Source of the DNA: JAZLIC01 sp045617225
GTDB taxonomy: Bacteria > Bacillota > Clostridia > Monoglobales > Monoglobaceae
Length of the DNA stretch: 17,797 bases
Assembly (NCBI GenBank): GCA_045617225.1
Contig: JAZLIC010000102.1
Location: 1-17,797, forward strand
Direction of reading: 5' to 3'
The notes below the pieces were generated by a model. The model had not been told where the DNA came from, made no database searches, and saw only the letters and a program-made list of their open reading frames with translations. Below, piece after piece: positions 7,289 through 15,261 of this stretch. Every line of letters starts with the position of its first letter. The stretch's first letter is position 1. The position numbers and the translations under genes are program-made.

Positions 7289-8521
7289 ATGAATAAAAAA
7301 AGAGTTGTTGTAATCGGCGGCGGACCTGCCGGTATGATGGCGGCAGGCACTGCGGCAGAGAGAGGACACAATGTAAAGCTTATCGAGCAGAACAAAACTT
7401 TGGGCAAGAAACTTTTGATTACGGGCAAGGGACGCTGTAATCTCACAAATGCTTGCGAAGGCGTGGAAGAACTTATACGAAATGTGCCGACAAATTCAAG
7501 CTTTTTATACAGTGCTTTTTACGGCTTTGATAATATGCGTACTATTGAATTCTTTGAAGAACACGGCGTACCCACTAAGGTGGAAAGGGGTAATCGTGTC
7601 TTTCCCGTTTCGGATAAAAGCCAAGATGTTTTGACGGCACTTAGCGATTATTTAAAGGCTAATAATGTGGAAATCATACACGACAGAGTTGACGATATCA
7701 AGGCAGAAGAAGGCAAAATTTGTGGTGTGGAAACTGCGTCAAGGGGATTTATACCTGCCGACAGTGTTATACTTGCAACAGGCGGAATGTCTTATCAAAG
7801 GACAGGCTCTACGGGCGACGGTTACACTTGGGCAGAGAATTTGGGACATACAATAACCGAGATATACCCATCATTAGTACCGGTTACGGTGGCAGAGGAT
7901 TGGTGCGGAGAATTGAGCGGTTTATCGCTCCGAAATGTAGAAATAAAGGTGTATGACAGTAAAGATAAAGTTGTATACACCGATTTCGGCGAACTTATGT
8001 TTGCACACTTCGGGCTTACCGGCCCTGTTATACTTAGCGCAAGCGCACATATGCGTAATATTAAAAATGAGAATTATAAAATATGTATTGATTTAAAGCC
8101 GGCTCTTGATGAGGCACAATTAGATGCGCGTATTTTGCGTGACTTCCAAAAGTATAACAACAGGGATTTCAGGAACAGTTTAAATGACCTTTTGCCTCTC
8201 TCTTTGGTGAGCGTTATTGTTGAACTTACTGGAATTGACCCATTCAAAAAGGTGAATTCCGTTACCAAAGAAGAAAGAGGAAAGCTTTTGTCGTTGCTTA
8301 AAAGTCTGCCGCTTACCGTGACAGGATTTTGCCCTATCGAACAGGCAATTATTACATCGGGCGGCGTAAATGTAAAAGAAATAAACCCCTCCACAATGCA
8401 ATCAAAGCTTGTGGAAGGGCTGTATTTTGCAGGCGAAATAATAGATGTTGACGCCTATACAGGCGGATTTAACTTACAGATAGCGTTTTCTACGGGCTTT
8501 TTGGCCGGCTCGGATTGTTAA
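7289..8521 (+). CDS. YhiN/HI0933 family FAD-dependent oxidoreductase
   Basis: A 410-residue flavoprotein of the HI0933/YhiN family (BaiN-like), predicted to bind FAD and NAD(P). The Rossmann GxGxxG appears as VVVIGGGPAGMMAAG (about residues 5-19), followed by the family signature LLITGKGRCNLTN (about 43-55), a mid-protein ATGGMSYQRTGSTGDGY motif and the C-terminal FAGEIIDVDAYTGGFNLQIAFSTGFLAG segment. The physiological substrate is not established for most members; one characterised homologue has been linked to bile-acid reduction, but I would not carry that function over. The start has a GAGG site. Its last 48 bases overlap the 3' end of the convergent acyltransferase gene. Confidence 0.93.
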   Translation: MNKKRVVVIGGGPAGMMAAGTAAERGHNVKLIEQNKTLGKKLLITGKGRCNLTNACEGVEELIRNVPTNSSFLYSAFYGFDNMRTIEFFEEHGVPTKVERGNRVFPVSDKSQDVLTALSDYLKANNVEIIHDRVDDIKAEEGKICGVETASRGFIPADSVILATGGMSYQRTGSTGDGYTWAENLGHTITEIYPSLVPVTVAEDWCGELSGLSLRNVEIKVYDSKDKVVYTDFGELMFAHFGLTGPVILSASAHMRNIKNENYKICIDLKPALDEAQLDARILRDFQKYNNRDFRNSLNDLLPLSLVSVIVELTGIDPFKKVNSVTKEERGKLLSLLKSLPLTVTGFCPIEQAIITSGGVNVKEINPSTMQSKLVEGLYFAGEIIDVDAYTGGFNLQIAFSTGFLAGSDC

Positions 8522-9562
8522 TGTGCGATTGACTTTTGCCAAAATATTATTGTAGATTGTTGATTGCAAAACGCTCCAAACAATCGACAAAGTGTAAGTT
8601 ATAACTGCGTTTATACCGAAACGGAGCAGAAAGTCTGAAATGTTAAATCCGTTTAATACTTCATATACAGTAGTAATTATCAAGCAGTGTAACAGGTATA
8701 TATCGTATGATGCCTGTGATATGCTGATTAAGAATTGCTTTCCCTTATTCTCTAAGGTTTCGGTCAAACCTTTTATGTAAATATAAAAGCCGAATATAGA
8801 GAACAAGCAGAAGAACACAACAACCAAAGGCGAAAGTGTGTACTTATATAAGCCTCCGTATTCCATATACGAAAGGACACAATGGAGCACGGCAAGTATA
8901 AGCCATACTATTGTGATTGAACGCTTATATTTATTCAGAAAATCAAGAAACGCCTCATAATATATTCCGGCATACATACCAAGTATCCAAAAGACAATGT
9001 ATGATACAAAGAATTTTACTTCGTAAGTTTCGTCAGTTATCACCATTCTGCAAGCGACGGTTGCCGCAAGGGACAGGACGGTAATTATTGCAGTTGCGGC
9101 AATGGGTTTGATACGCAGAAGCAAAATCCACACAGGCATCAAAAGATAGAATTGGATAATCAGTATAATAAAATAAAATTGTGCGGAAATTTCGCCGTCT
9201 AATAAATATTTTCCAAGTGCCATAATGTCAAAGTCAAAAAATCTGAACACAAAAACATATATAATGTAATATATGATTACCCATATAACATAAGGAAGAT
9301 AAATGTTTTTAAGCCTTCCCCAAAGAAATGTGGGATATTTGAAGTCTAAATCATCACCATACTTATAAAAGAGTTTAAGAGCGCTCGTAAAAATAAATGC
9401 AGGTACAGCAAAGGAAGTAAGCTTTGTGACAGAAAAAAAGATTATCGACAAAACCGACCATTTCGGGAATCCTGTTGCACCCTCTGATAAAAGATGTATA
9501 AGTATTACAAACATACAAAGAAAGAACTCATAAATAGAAATCTCTGTTATTTTTCGCTTCAT
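8474..9562 (-). CDS. Acyltransferase-3 family membrane protein
   Basis: A 362-residue integral membrane protein with about ten predicted transmembrane segments, resembling the acyltransferase-3 family that transfers acetyl or other acyl groups to surface polysaccharides or peptidoglycan. The N-terminal ISIYEFFLCMFVILIHLLSEG, with a histidine (H23) in the first helix, is the expected catalytic-site pattern, and a late YDIYLLHCLIITTVYEV segment is also typical. The ATG at 9562 has a strong GAGGAGGTG site, and a near-consensus promoter lies upstream. It is a single gene, transcribed divergently from pflB. Its 3' end runs 48 bases into the flavoprotein gene. The substrate cannot be inferred. Confidence 0.83.
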   Translation of the reverse strand: MKRKITEISIYEFFLCMFVILIHLLSEGATGFPKWSVLSIIFFSVTKLTSFAVPAFIFTSALKLFYKYGDDLDFKYPTFLWGRLKNIYLPYVIWVIIYYIIYVFVFRFFDFDIMALGKYLLDGEISAQFYFIILIIQFYLLMPVWILLLRIKPIAATAIITVLSLAATVACRMVITDETYEVKFFVSYIVFWILGMYAGIYYEAFLDFLNKYKRSITIVWLILAVLHCVLSYMEYGGLYKYTLSPLVVVFFCLFSIFGFYIYIKGLTETLENKGKQFLISISQASYDIYLLHCLIITTVYEVLNGFNISDFLLRFGINAVITYTLSIVWSVLQSTIYNNILAKVNRTLTIRAGQKARRKRYL

Positions 9563-9597
9563 ATACTCACACCTCCTCAGAACTTTATTTACAGAAT

Positions 9598-9626
9598 ATG
9601 ATACATCAAAAATCCTTTTGTGTCAA
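9598..9626 (-). promoter_or_regulatory. Sigma-A-type promoter of the acyltransferase gene
   Basis: On the minus strand a perfect TTGACA (9626-9621) is followed by a 17-bp spacer and TATCAT (9603-9598), about 36 bases before the ATG. Confidence 0.75.
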
Positions 9627-9716
9627 CGGTTTAACCCTAAAATAAAATAAAATGACATATATTTAAAATAAAAAAATCGAAATTTGTTAAAAATAACACT
9701 GTACAAATGGAAAATT

Positions 9717-9780
9717 ATATAGTAAAATACATCATATAGTGTTTTATATATAGTTATTATACTATATTTTCTGATATAAT
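9717..9780 (+). promoter_or_regulatory. pflB upstream region: heptamer array and -10 element
   Basis: The heptamer ATATAGT occurs three times (9717-9723, 9734-9740, 9748-9754) and once inverted as ACTATAT (9761-9767). The last two form a 20-bp inverted repeat with a 6-base centre. A consensus TATAAT (9775-9780) with no good -35 partner sits right after it, 22 bases before the pflB ATG. A weak -35 next to repeats suits an activator- or repressor-controlled promoter, but the region is very AT-rich, so chance repeats are possible. Confidence 0.4.
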
Positions 9781-9801
9781 TATTGTGATGGGGGGATAAA
9801 A

Positions 9802-12039
9802 ATGGCTGAATTTGAAGCTTGGACAGGCTTTAAGAGCGGAAAGTGGAATGACAACATAGATGTAAGGGATTTTATACAGTGCAATTATACACCATACACC
9901 GGTGATGAGAGTTTTTTGGCAGGTCCATCTGAAAATACCAAAGAGGTATATTCCGTTGCAGAAAATCTTATTTTGGAGGAACTTCAAAAGGGCGTATTAG
10001 ATGTAGAAACAGAAATTATATCGGGAATAGACAGCTTTGACGCAGGATATATAAAGAAAGAAAATGAGGTCATTGTCGGACTTCAAACCGATGCACCTCT
10101 TAAAAGGATTGTAAATCCGTACGGCGGCACCAGAATGGTAGAACAATCTTTGGAAGCTTATGGATATGAGATGAACGAAGATATATTAAAGCACTTTAAG
10201 GAGTACAGAAAGACGCATAATGACGGCGTTTTTGATGCGTATACTCCAAAGATGCGTGCTGCAAGAACTGTCGGATTGATGACCGGACTTCCCGATGCTT
10301 ACGGCAGGGGAAGAATTATTGGCGATTATCGAAGAATTGCCCTTTATGGAATTGATTATCTTATTGAAAAGAAGCAGGAAGATTTTTTAAAGTATGTGAA
10401 TGAGCCTGCAACTGAAAAAATAGTGCGTCTGCGTGAAGAAATAAGGATGCAGATACGCGCTTTGGGCGAAATAAAAAATATGGCGGCAAGATATGGTATA
10501 GATATTTCCATGCCGGCTAAAAATGCAAAAGAAGCAGTACAGTTCACCTATTTCGGCTATCTTGCGGCGATAAAAGAAAACAACGGTGCGGCGATGTCGT
10601 TTGGTCGTAACTCGACCTTCTTTGATATTTATATTAAGCGTGATATGGATAATAGAATTTTGGACGAGAGCGGTGCACAGGAGCTTATAGACCAGCTTGT
10701 AATCAAGCTCCGTTTGGCAAGGCATCTTCGTACACCGGAGTATAATGAGCTTTTTTCAGGCGACCCTACTTGGGTTACGGAGTCTATCGGCGGTATGGGA
10801 GAGGACGGCAGAACTTTGGTTACAAAGTCATCTTTCCGCTTTATACACACTCTCAGAAACTTAAAGCCTGCACCGGAGCCTAATATGACAATACTTTGGA
10901 GTACACAACTTCCGGAGAAGTTTAAACAGTATTGCGCAAAGATAAGTATTGATACAGATGCTATTCAGTATGAAAGTGATGACTGTATGCGCCCTCTGTA
11001 TGGCGATGATTATGCTATTGCTTGTTGCGTATCGGCAATGGAAGAAGGCAGAAGAATGCAATTCTTCGGTGCACGAGTGAATTTGGCAAAGACACTCCTT
11101 ATGGCGATAAATGACGGCTATGACGAAAAAAAGGAAATTAAGGTCTTGGAGAACACCAAACCGATGGAGGACGAAGTTCTTGATTATGACAAGGTAATTA
11201 AGGCTTATTATACCTGTCTTGAAGAAGTGGCAGAGCTGTATGTAAATACGATGAACACAATCCACTATATGCATGATAAGTATGCTTACGAGGCAGGTCA
11301 GATGGCACTCCATGATACTGATGTTAAACGCTTTATGGCATTTGGCGTTGCAGGCTTATCTGTTGTTGCAGATTCGCTTTCGGCAATAAAATATGCAAAA
11401 GTAAAGCCTGTCAGAAATGAAAACGGAGTAGCGATTGACTTTGAGGTTGAAGGCGACTATCCAAAGTACGGAAACGATATTGATGATGTGGATAATATTG
11501 CGGTGGAGGTGCTTAAAAAGTTCAGCAGCGAGCTTAAACGCCACCCGGCTTATCGTGATGCGGAGCAAACGTTATCTGTTCTTACCATCACATCAAATGT
11601 TGTTTACGGAAAGAAAACAGGAACTACTCCTGATGGAAGAAAGGAAGGCGAGCCATTGGCACCCGGTGCAAATCCTATGCACGGGCGTGATGCAAGCGGT
11701 GCGTTGGCATCACTTAATTCAGTTGCTAAAATTCCGTATGCCGGTTGTTGTCAGGACGGAATTTCAAATACATTTTCCATTGTGCCCGAGGCACTCGGTA
11801 AGGATTATGAGGCTCGTGTTTCAAACCTGGTTTCTATCCTTGACGGTTATTTTGTGCAGGGTGCGTTCCATTTGAATGTTAATGTTATGAACAGAAAAAC
11901 TTTGGAAGATGCTATGGAGCATCCGGAAAAATACCCAACACTTACAATCAGAATTTCCGGCTATGCAGTTAACTTTAATCGTTTGACCAGAGAGCAACAG
12001 TTAGAGGTAATATCAAGAACGTTCCACGAAAGTATGTAG
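9802..12039 (+). CDS. pflB: Pyruvate formate-lyase (formate C-acetyltransferase)
   Basis: PFL is a glycyl-radical enzyme that splits pyruvate with CoA into acetyl-CoA and formate during anaerobic fermentation. The 745-residue length fits the family (E. coli 760). The catalytic cysteine pair is in IACCVSAM (C408-C409), and the radical glycine is G720 in IRISGYAVNFNRLTREQQLEVISRTF near the C-terminus. FGRNSTFFDIYIKRD and PDAYGRGRIIGDYRRIALYG are further conserved PFL stretches, and their presence favours true PFL over the diol-dehydratase or choline-lyase relatives. The ATG at 9802 is preceded by GGGGGGA. The activase gene follows after 20 bases, confirming the assignment. Confidence 0.97.
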   Translation: MAEFEAWTGFKSGKWNDNIDVRDFIQCNYTPYTGDESFLAGPSENTKEVYSVAENLILEELQKGVLDVETEIISGIDSFDAGYIKKENEVIVGLQTDAPLKRIVNPYGGTRMVEQSLEAYGYEMNEDILKHFKEYRKTHNDGVFDAYTPKMRAARTVGLMTGLPDAYGRGRIIGDYRRIALYGIDYLIEKKQEDFLKYVNEPATEKIVRLREEIRMQIRALGEIKNMAARYGIDISMPAKNAKEAVQFTYFGYLAAIKENNGAAMSFGRNSTFFDIYIKRDMDNRILDESGAQELIDQLVIKLRLARHLRTPEYNELFSGDPTWVTESIGGMGEDGRTLVTKSSFRFIHTLRNLKPAPEPNMTILWSTQLPEKFKQYCAKISIDTDAIQYESDDCMRPLYGDDYAIACCVSAMEEGRRMQFFGARVNLAKTLLMAINDGYDEKKEIKVLENTKPMEDEVLDYDKVIKAYYTCLEEVAELYVNTMNTIHYMHDKYAYEAGQMALHDTDVKRFMAFGVAGLSVVADSLSAIKYAKVKPVRNENGVAIDFEVEGDYPKYGNDIDDVDNIAVEVLKKFSSELKRHPAYRDAEQTLSVLTITSNVVYGKKTGTTPDGRKEGEPLAPGANPMHGRDASGALASLNSVAKIPYAGCCQDGISNTFSIVPEALGKDYEARVSNLVSILDGYFVQGAFHLNVNVMNRKTLEDAMEHPEKYPTLTIRISGYAVNFNRLTREQQLEVISRTFHESM

Positions 12040-12059
12040 GCAAATAGCGGAGGTACGGT

Positions 12060-12788
12060 ATGGCGGTTGGAAATATTCACTCGGTAGAGAGTATGGGGCT
12101 GGTTGATGGCCCCGGTATTCGATATGTTGTGTTTATGCAAGGATGTCATATCCGTTGCGTCTATTGCCATAACCCTGATACCTGGTCACTTAGCGGTGGT
12201 CAAAAAATGACGCCTGAGCAGCTTTTTGATAAGATAGTGCGTTTTAAACCGTACTTTGATGCCTCGGGTGGGGGCGTTACGCTCTCAGGCGGCGAGCCGT
12301 TGCTTCAATATGATTTTATTATCGAATTTTTAAAGATGTGCAAGGAGGCGGGAATACACACTGCCATTGATACCGCAGGCGTCGGCGTAAAGCACTATGA
12401 CGAAATATTAAAGTATACCGATTTGGTGTTGCTTGATATAAAGCATACCGAAAATGACGCATATAAAAACATAACAGGCTTTGGTATGGAGTTCTTTTAT
12501 GAATTTTTAGAGGCGTTGAAGCGTGCCGAAAATGTTGATGTTTGGCTTCGTGCGGTAATTATACCTACCATAAATGACAGCGAGGACTATATAAAAAATT
12601 TATGGGCTCTTGCAAAAAAGATACCTCGTGTGAAAAGGATAGAGCTTTTGCCTTATCACAGGCTCGGTGTTAATAAGTATCATGTTTTGGATATAAAATA
12701 TCCTATCGAGGATATTCCGGCAATGGACAAGAACTTTACAAATAAATGGCAGGAAGTGCTGAATAAGGCGCTGATAAGCGAAATATAA
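12060..12788 (+). CDS. pflA: Pyruvate formate-lyase activating enzyme (radical SAM)
   Basis: PflA uses a [4Fe-4S] cluster and S-adenosylmethionine to create the glycyl radical on PflB. The 242-residue protein carries the radical-SAM CxxxCxxC motif as GCHIRCVYCHNPDTW (C29, C33, C36, the same positions as I recall for the E. coli enzyme), the SAM-binding VTLSGGEPLLQ motif, and the N-terminal GNIHSVESMGLVDGPGIRYVVFMQGC signature. There is no ferredoxin-like insert, which fits a PFL activase rather than a glycerol dehydratase activase. GGAGGT lies just upstream of the ATG. It is the second gene of the pflB-pflA operon and is followed within a few bases by a terminator. Confidence 0.96.
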   Translation: MAVGNIHSVESMGLVDGPGIRYVVFMQGCHIRCVYCHNPDTWSLSGGQKMTPEQLFDKIVRFKPYFDASGGGVTLSGGEPLLQYDFIIEFLKMCKEAGIHTAIDTAGVGVKHYDEILKYTDLVLLDIKHTENDAYKNITGFGMEFFYEFLEALKRAENVDVWLRAVIIPTINDSEDYIKNLWALAKKIPRVKRIELLPYHRLGVNKYHVLDIKYPIEDIPAMDKNFTNKWQEVLNKALISEI

Positions 12789-12814
12789 AACGGACCCCAT
12801 AGCGAGGTCCGTTT
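12788..12814. terminator. Bidirectional terminator between pflA and the convergent cassette
   Basis: A 9-bp stem AAACGGACC (12788-12796) / GGTCCGTTT (12806-12814) with a 9-base loop. On the plus strand it is followed by GTGTTTT; on the minus strand by TTATATTT. It can serve both the pfl operon and the convergent cassette ending at 12861. Confidence 0.8.
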
Positions 12815-12860
12815 GTGTTTTGATTATACTTAACAAGGTATTAAATTATGAAATGATAGC

Positions 12861-13793
12861 TTATTTTCTTTTTAATATTAGTATCAGAAGCACAACGCAC
12901 GCACTCATCGAAATAAGAATTATTCCTATGATAACTATCAAGAAAATGTTAAAACTACTGCTTGCAGAATTTGTTTGGGGAAGCGGAGTGGGCGTGCTGT
13001 CGTTTAGTTCTTCAAGGGTAGCATTTTCTTTTTCGGAAGATACATCTGCGGTATTGCTACCATCATTTTCCGGCGAGTTGTTATTGGATAATGATACGTT
13101 TGAGTTGGTGTATTCCGGAGAATTATTTGTTATAGTTATATTTGAAACTGCAAAATCATCAGCGGTAAAGCTGCTTCCGTTTCCGATATATTTTGCCGTA
13201 ATTTTGCCGGAACCTACAGGGCTTGATATTTGTGAAAAGCGATCTGCTCCGGTGTATTCATTTTGAGAATAATAATTTCCGGCATTATCTACTCTATATA
13301 TATTAAAATAAAATGTATAGATTTTGTTACCATTGTAGACGCAATTATTTAAAGGAGCAAAATTATGTATTGTGGGTTTATAACAATCAGCTGAAACCAT
13401 AACCGTGTTCGTTGTGCTGTTGTAGCCCGGACATTTATCTATTGAAACAGTTTTGGCAAACAGATGCCTGCATAGATTATCAAATTTTTCTTTCGAAATT
13501 TCCATATAGGTTTTGCCGTCAATATTAATTGCAGCAACTCTCCCATTCAATTCGGTATGTTTTAAAACTGTATCAATTATGACAGAGTCTGAGGAATTTG
13601 AACTGTAATTGTAGACATTTGCTTCAACAAAATTGTTAATAAAAATATTGATAGGTCTTATATTTTCGCTGAGACAAATTTTATCTGTATAATCGCCGCT
13701 GTCAACAGGACTCCATGCATCCGCAAAAGAAGTGAGCGGAGAAACCAACAATACAAATACGATAACAAACAATAAAGATTTAAATTTTCCCAT
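12861..13793 (-). CDS. Secreted protein of unknown function with C-terminal membrane anchor
   Basis: I do not recognise this 310-residue protein. It has a clear signal peptide (MGKFKSLLFVIVFVLLVSPLTSFA, likely cleavage after A24), an extracytoplasmic region with five cysteines, a Ser/Asn/Thr-rich low-complexity stalk (about 223-280), and a C-terminal transmembrane helix (about 283-307) ending in KRK, i.e. a type I membrane protein. There is no LPXTG motif and no lipobox. A TTG at 13808 could be read as a start, but it lies inside the GGAGG ribosome site that serves the ATG at 13793. It overlaps the upstream small membrane gene by 14 bases. With that gene and the MFS gene it forms a three-gene cassette, suggesting an envelope-associated partner of the transporter; that role is inference only. 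Confidence 0.85.
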   Translation of the reverse strand: MGKFKSLLFVIVFVLLVSPLTSFADAWSPVDSGDYTDKICLSENIRPINIFINNFVEANVYNYSSNSSDSVIIDTVLKHTELNGRVAAINIDGKTYMEISKEKFDNLCRHLFAKTVSIDKCPGYNSTTNTVMVSADCYKPTIHNFAPLNNCVYNGNKIYTFYFNIYRVDNAGNYYSQNEYTGADRFSQISSPVGSGKITAKYIGNGSSFTADDFAVSNITITNNSPEYTNSNVSLSNNNSPENDGSNTADVSSEKENATLEELNDSTPTPLPQTNSASSSFNIFLIVIIGIILISMSACVVLLILILKRK

Positions 13794-14124
13794 AAATAAT
13801 ACCTCCAAAATATGAAAATAGATTTAATAAAAAACTAAATAAATAAGGATTAATAAGTTTGTAATCCAAAAGTTTTTTATAGAAAAATCCTTCTGTTATA
13901 ACAACGGATAATTCTGTTAAAGTAATTATAAGATATGTAGGATTTGTATGATAAAACAAACAATAACCGTTAAATATCGAAACAACAATTGGATTAGTAA
14001 AAATATTAACTAATAATATTATTAAATAGTCTCTTTTATTTTTGACTTTTAAAATAAAAGAGAAGGCAATTTCTATTATCAGCGTTAAAGCTAATGAAAC
14101 AGAATATGATTTAAGTAAGCTTAT
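13780..14124 (-). CDS. Small four-helix membrane protein, apparent ATA start
   Basis: An open frame of 114 codons fills what otherwise looks like a gap of more than 300 bases. It codes for a very hydrophobic protein with about four transmembrane segments: near residues 6-25, 32-51 (DYLIILLVNIFTNPIVVSIF), 63-80 (TYLIITLTELSVVITEGFFY) and 93-112 (NPYLFSFLLNLFSYFGGIIY). Charged residues sit between the helices, as in a real membrane protein. There is no ATG, GTG or TTG near its 5' end. The only sensible initiation point is ATA at 14124-14122, which overlaps the MFS stop codon as ATAA and has AAGGGGGA about 9 bases upstream. The usual ATGA junction would differ by one base. Its end overlaps the start of the secreted-protein gene by 14 bases. 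Function unknown; alternatives are a recently inactivated gene or a sequencing error at the start codon. Confidence 0.7.
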   Translation of the reverse strand: MSLLKSYSVSLALTLIIEIAFSFILKVKNKRDYLIILLVNIFTNPIVVSIFNGYCLFYHTNPTYLIITLTELSVVITEGFFYKKLLDYKLINPYLFSFLLNLFSYFGGIIYGKI

Positions 14125-15125
14125 CGTTCCGAGTCCCCCTTAAAAATAAGTATTCCCCTGATAAATAATAATGCCGAAACTATTGAAATTACAGTAACAT
14201 TAATTATGTTCATTTCAAAGTTTAATAAATTTGCTTGATTTACGGAAGTGCCTAAAAACAAAGCTAATGTTGTAAGCCCGAATAATGTTCCGCAATACTT
14301 TGGCCTGCTGCAGGAAAGCACCGTTGCAGTTATTGCCATTGTTGTATTCCATAAGAAAATTGCAATAAAAGCAAATAATGAAAACTTAAACGATAGTAAA
14401 AAGCACAATACACACAATACTTGTGAAACAATTGAAAACTCAGCCATACCGAATTTGTCACTTAATATTCCTCCAAAAAATTTCCCTAAAACGATAGCTG
14501 CAACAAATAGTAAAGAGAAAATAAATGTATTTTGGAATGAATAGTGAACCATTGTCCCCATATATGCACGCAACAAAACCGTGGAAAACATATATATAGC
14601 TATTTTTATAAAGCCTTTATTTGTAATATTGCTACTTTTGATTTCATTATTTGAGTTTTTGTGTAAAAATATTAAAATTGCAGAAACTATCAACAATACG
14701 CAAACGATATAAGTGATATATGAAATATTATAAAACTTGCCGGCAAGGAAAACTCCCATAGCACCGGTTGAAACAAATTGCCCGATAGAAAAGGCTTTGC
14801 CTTCTCCGATTAACAGTGCTTCTCTGCCACCGCCTATATGAAACATTGCATTTCCGATACCGATTGTTATACATAGCAAAATCGGATTAGTAATAAATGT
14901 TCCCAAAACAACAAAAAGAATACCGGTTGCGGTAAGCATATTGTTTTTGCCAATAAAATCAGCCAAACTGCCGATTGGTAATTGAAATGCAAACGCAATT
15001 CCATTGTATATTAAAGCAAATAGAATGACAGTTTCAAAATTGTTAATTTCTACATTAATAACTGAATTTAATAAACAAATACATTGAAAGTCAACTAAAA
15101 AATGACTTATGAGTAAATATAACAT
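14121..15125 (-). CDS. MFS-like membrane transporter
   Basis: A 334-residue polytopic membrane protein with about ten to eleven transmembrane segments, resembling the major facilitator superfamily. Between helices 2 and 3 it has the motif-A-like GSLADFIGKNN (about residues 52-62), followed later by GIGNAMFHIGGGREALLI (about 91-108), which I remember from an uncharacterised MFS branch in Clostridia. It is short for a 12-helix MFS protein. The ATG at 15125 follows AAGGAG by 5 bases. It is the first gene of the cassette, with a consensus promoter upstream, and its stop codon overlaps the start of the small membrane gene. Substrate unknown. The DNA is visibly more AT-rich than the pfl genes. Confidence 0.82.
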   Translation of the reverse strand: MLYLLISHFLVDFQCICLLNSVINVEINNFETVILFALIYNGIAFAFQLPIGSLADFIGKNNMLTATGILFVVLGTFITNPILLCITIGIGNAMFHIGGGREALLIGEGKAFSIGQFVSTGAMGVFLAGKFYNISYITYIVCVLLIVSAILIFLHKNSNNEIKSSNITNKGFIKIAIYMFSTVLLRAYMGTMVHYSFQNTFIFSLLFVAAIVLGKFFGGILSDKFGMAEFSIVSQVLCVLCFLLSFKFSLFAFIAIFLWNTTMAITATVLSCSRPKYCGTLFGLTTLALFLGTSVNQANLLNFEMNIINVTVISIVSALLFIRGILIFKGDSER

Positions 15126-15198
15126 AAAAACTCCTTGGCAGACAAAAGCAGCCTAAGCTCGGTTATTTTGACGAATTGTTACTTTTTATGTACAAAAA

Positions 15199-15227
15199 AT
15201 TATATCATACATCTTTTTTAAATGCAA
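15199..15227 (-). promoter_or_regulatory. Sigma-A-type promoter of the three-gene cassette
   Basis: On the minus strand TTGCAT (15227-15222) is followed by a 17-bp spacer and a perfect TATAAT (15204-15199). It is divergent from the pnuC promoter, about 35 bases away. Confidence 0.8.
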
Positions 15228-15261
15228 CACATATATTTTATCGGCTTTGCAAAATAAAATA

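Noticed and set aside
9685..9698. Rex (redox repressor) operator before pflB
   Set aside because: TGTTA-AAAA-TAACA has half-sites two bases closer together than the Rex consensus and one arm ends in C rather than A, so I report only an inverted repeat.
12820..13266. Plus-strand open frame opposite the secreted-protein gene
   Set aside because: It is antisense to a gene with signal peptide, anchor and good ribosome site, starts without a credible site, and encodes no recognisable domain.
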